Origin: Paramacrobiotus richtersi
Lineage: Eukaryota > Tardigrada > Eutardigrada > Parachela > Macrobiotidae
Direction: 5' to 3'
NCBI GenBank assembly: GCA_034698045.1
Contig: JAQGAU010000186.1
Location: forward strand, 1 to 35,628
DNA: 35,628 bases
Shown: positions 34,902-35,628 of the stretch, piece by piece
Layout of the letters: the number at the start of each line of letters is the position of its first letter
Position numbering within the stretch: the first letter of the stretch is position 1
The notes under the pieces: model-generated
What the model was told of the DNA's origin: nothing
Databases searched by the model: none
The model's input: only the letters and a program-made list of their open reading frames with translations
Made by a program: the position numbers and the translations under genes

Positions 34902-35628
34902 CTTCTTGATCTTCGTGATCGTGGCATTCTAATTTGACTGGGCTTCGGGTTATATAATGACGCTGCTTTGCATCGCGCTTTGTGATTAATGCTATCCATT
35001 TCAATTTTGAAGCAACAAACCGTGTACAGTTAAAAATAACAGCAAACACGAGTTGAAAGTCGAAGTCGCTGACCATGTTTGTGATCATGATGATCAGTTA
35101 CTATTTATAAGTCTGTACGTGTTTGTATCATAAAGATCTGTATCATATGATTTACTGCGTTCAGTGAGGTATGTTTAGAAAGGTGCTCCGTACAATGTTT
35201 ACCGCATGTAAACAAGAGATTCATTGACACGTGCGTAATTTACCAGAGGAACTTGTCAGTTTCTAATCGTCTGATAATTAAAAAAACAAGATAAAGAAAC
35301 CTAGAATATTCAAATATTGCGGATGATATAATGCCATGCAGTAGATTACGTATAGCAACGTAATTTTAGCGATCAACGTCCGGATGCTAAACTGTCCTAT
35401 TTTGAGGAATTATTTGGCACCATTTTATAGTTTTTGGTGAGCTTTTCAACTGTTTATGAAATTTACGTACATTACATTTATGAACTTCCGGTATCAATGC
35501 ACACGATACAAACCAACGTCCATGTAACTTCTCACGAGGATTTCACCATGTAGACTACACAATTAGCCTCCATTAAACGGACAGATACCGGCTGTTTATC
35601 TCGAGTTGATCTAAACATCCACCACCTG
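34902..35628. other. 3' end of window
   Basis: No gene recognised downstream of the orphan secreted protein. Short minus-strand frames near 34817-35088 overlap its last exon and lack features. Confidence 0.4.

Overview
This is animal nuclear DNA. Coding information is split into many small exons with GT-AG (occasionally GC-AG) introns, often only 45-130 nt, and the products are metazoan: receptor tyrosine kinases, a receptor guanylate cyclase, a rhodopsin-like GPCR, secreted cystine-knot peptides, a mitochondrial carrier and a heme transporter. Compact introns, tandem gene families and a PGRP domain (an animal family absent from nematodes) suggest a small invertebrate. A tardigrade is my best guess, but the sequence alone does not prove it.

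The main discovery is in the first 10.6 kb. Three tandem minus-strand genes (A 273-3039, B 3965-6655, C 7715-10565) each encode the same unusual receptor: an extracellular peptidoglycan-recognition (PGRP/amidase-2 fold) domain, a short Ser/Thr-rich stalk, one transmembrane helix, a juxtamembrane segment, and a split receptor-tyrosine-kinase domain. I worked out ten exons per gene with matching intron phases, so the PGRP and kinase halves are in one continuous frame in each copy (A 564 codons, B 574). I know of no described PGRP-RTK fusion. The PGRP domains have lost all four zinc ligands and should be sensors, not enzymes. Copy A keeps every kinase motif. Copy B is fully open but has lost the glycine loop and reads HGD instead of HRD (pseudokinase-like). 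Copy C has an in-frame TAG just after DFG. A fourth, broken kinase exon lies between A and B.

From 11.8 to 17.3 kb (minus) lies a 19-exon membrane guanylate cyclase: ANF-type ligand-binding domain, TM, kinase-homology domain, dimerisation coiled coil and an apparently intact cyclase domain. One intron holds a 206-bp foldback element and another long inverted repeat lies just 5' of the gene. From 17.9 to 19.6 kb I see no gene. A single-exon 7TM receptor follows (19671-20753, plus), with a decayed copy of its 3' end about 0.9 kb downstream.

From 22 to 25.4 kb there are three two-exon genes for small secreted cystine-knot peptides, two on the minus strand inside a tandem duplication of about 1.2 kb and one on the plus strand. 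The last 10 kb, all plus strand, holds a seven-exon mitochondrial dicarboxylate carrier (25977-29058, 317 aa), a three-exon HRG-1/SLC48A1-like heme transporter (30473-32198, 173 aa) and a three-exon orphan secreted protein (33718-34901, 118 aa), separated by AT-rich non-coding DNA.

Functional links are inference: the receptor cluster would couple recognition of a bacterial cell-wall-like ligand directly to tyrosine phosphorylation, bypassing the adaptor-based signalling known from insect transmembrane PGRPs. The nearby cystine-knot peptides could be antimicrobial, signalling or toxin-like; nothing in the sequence decides this.
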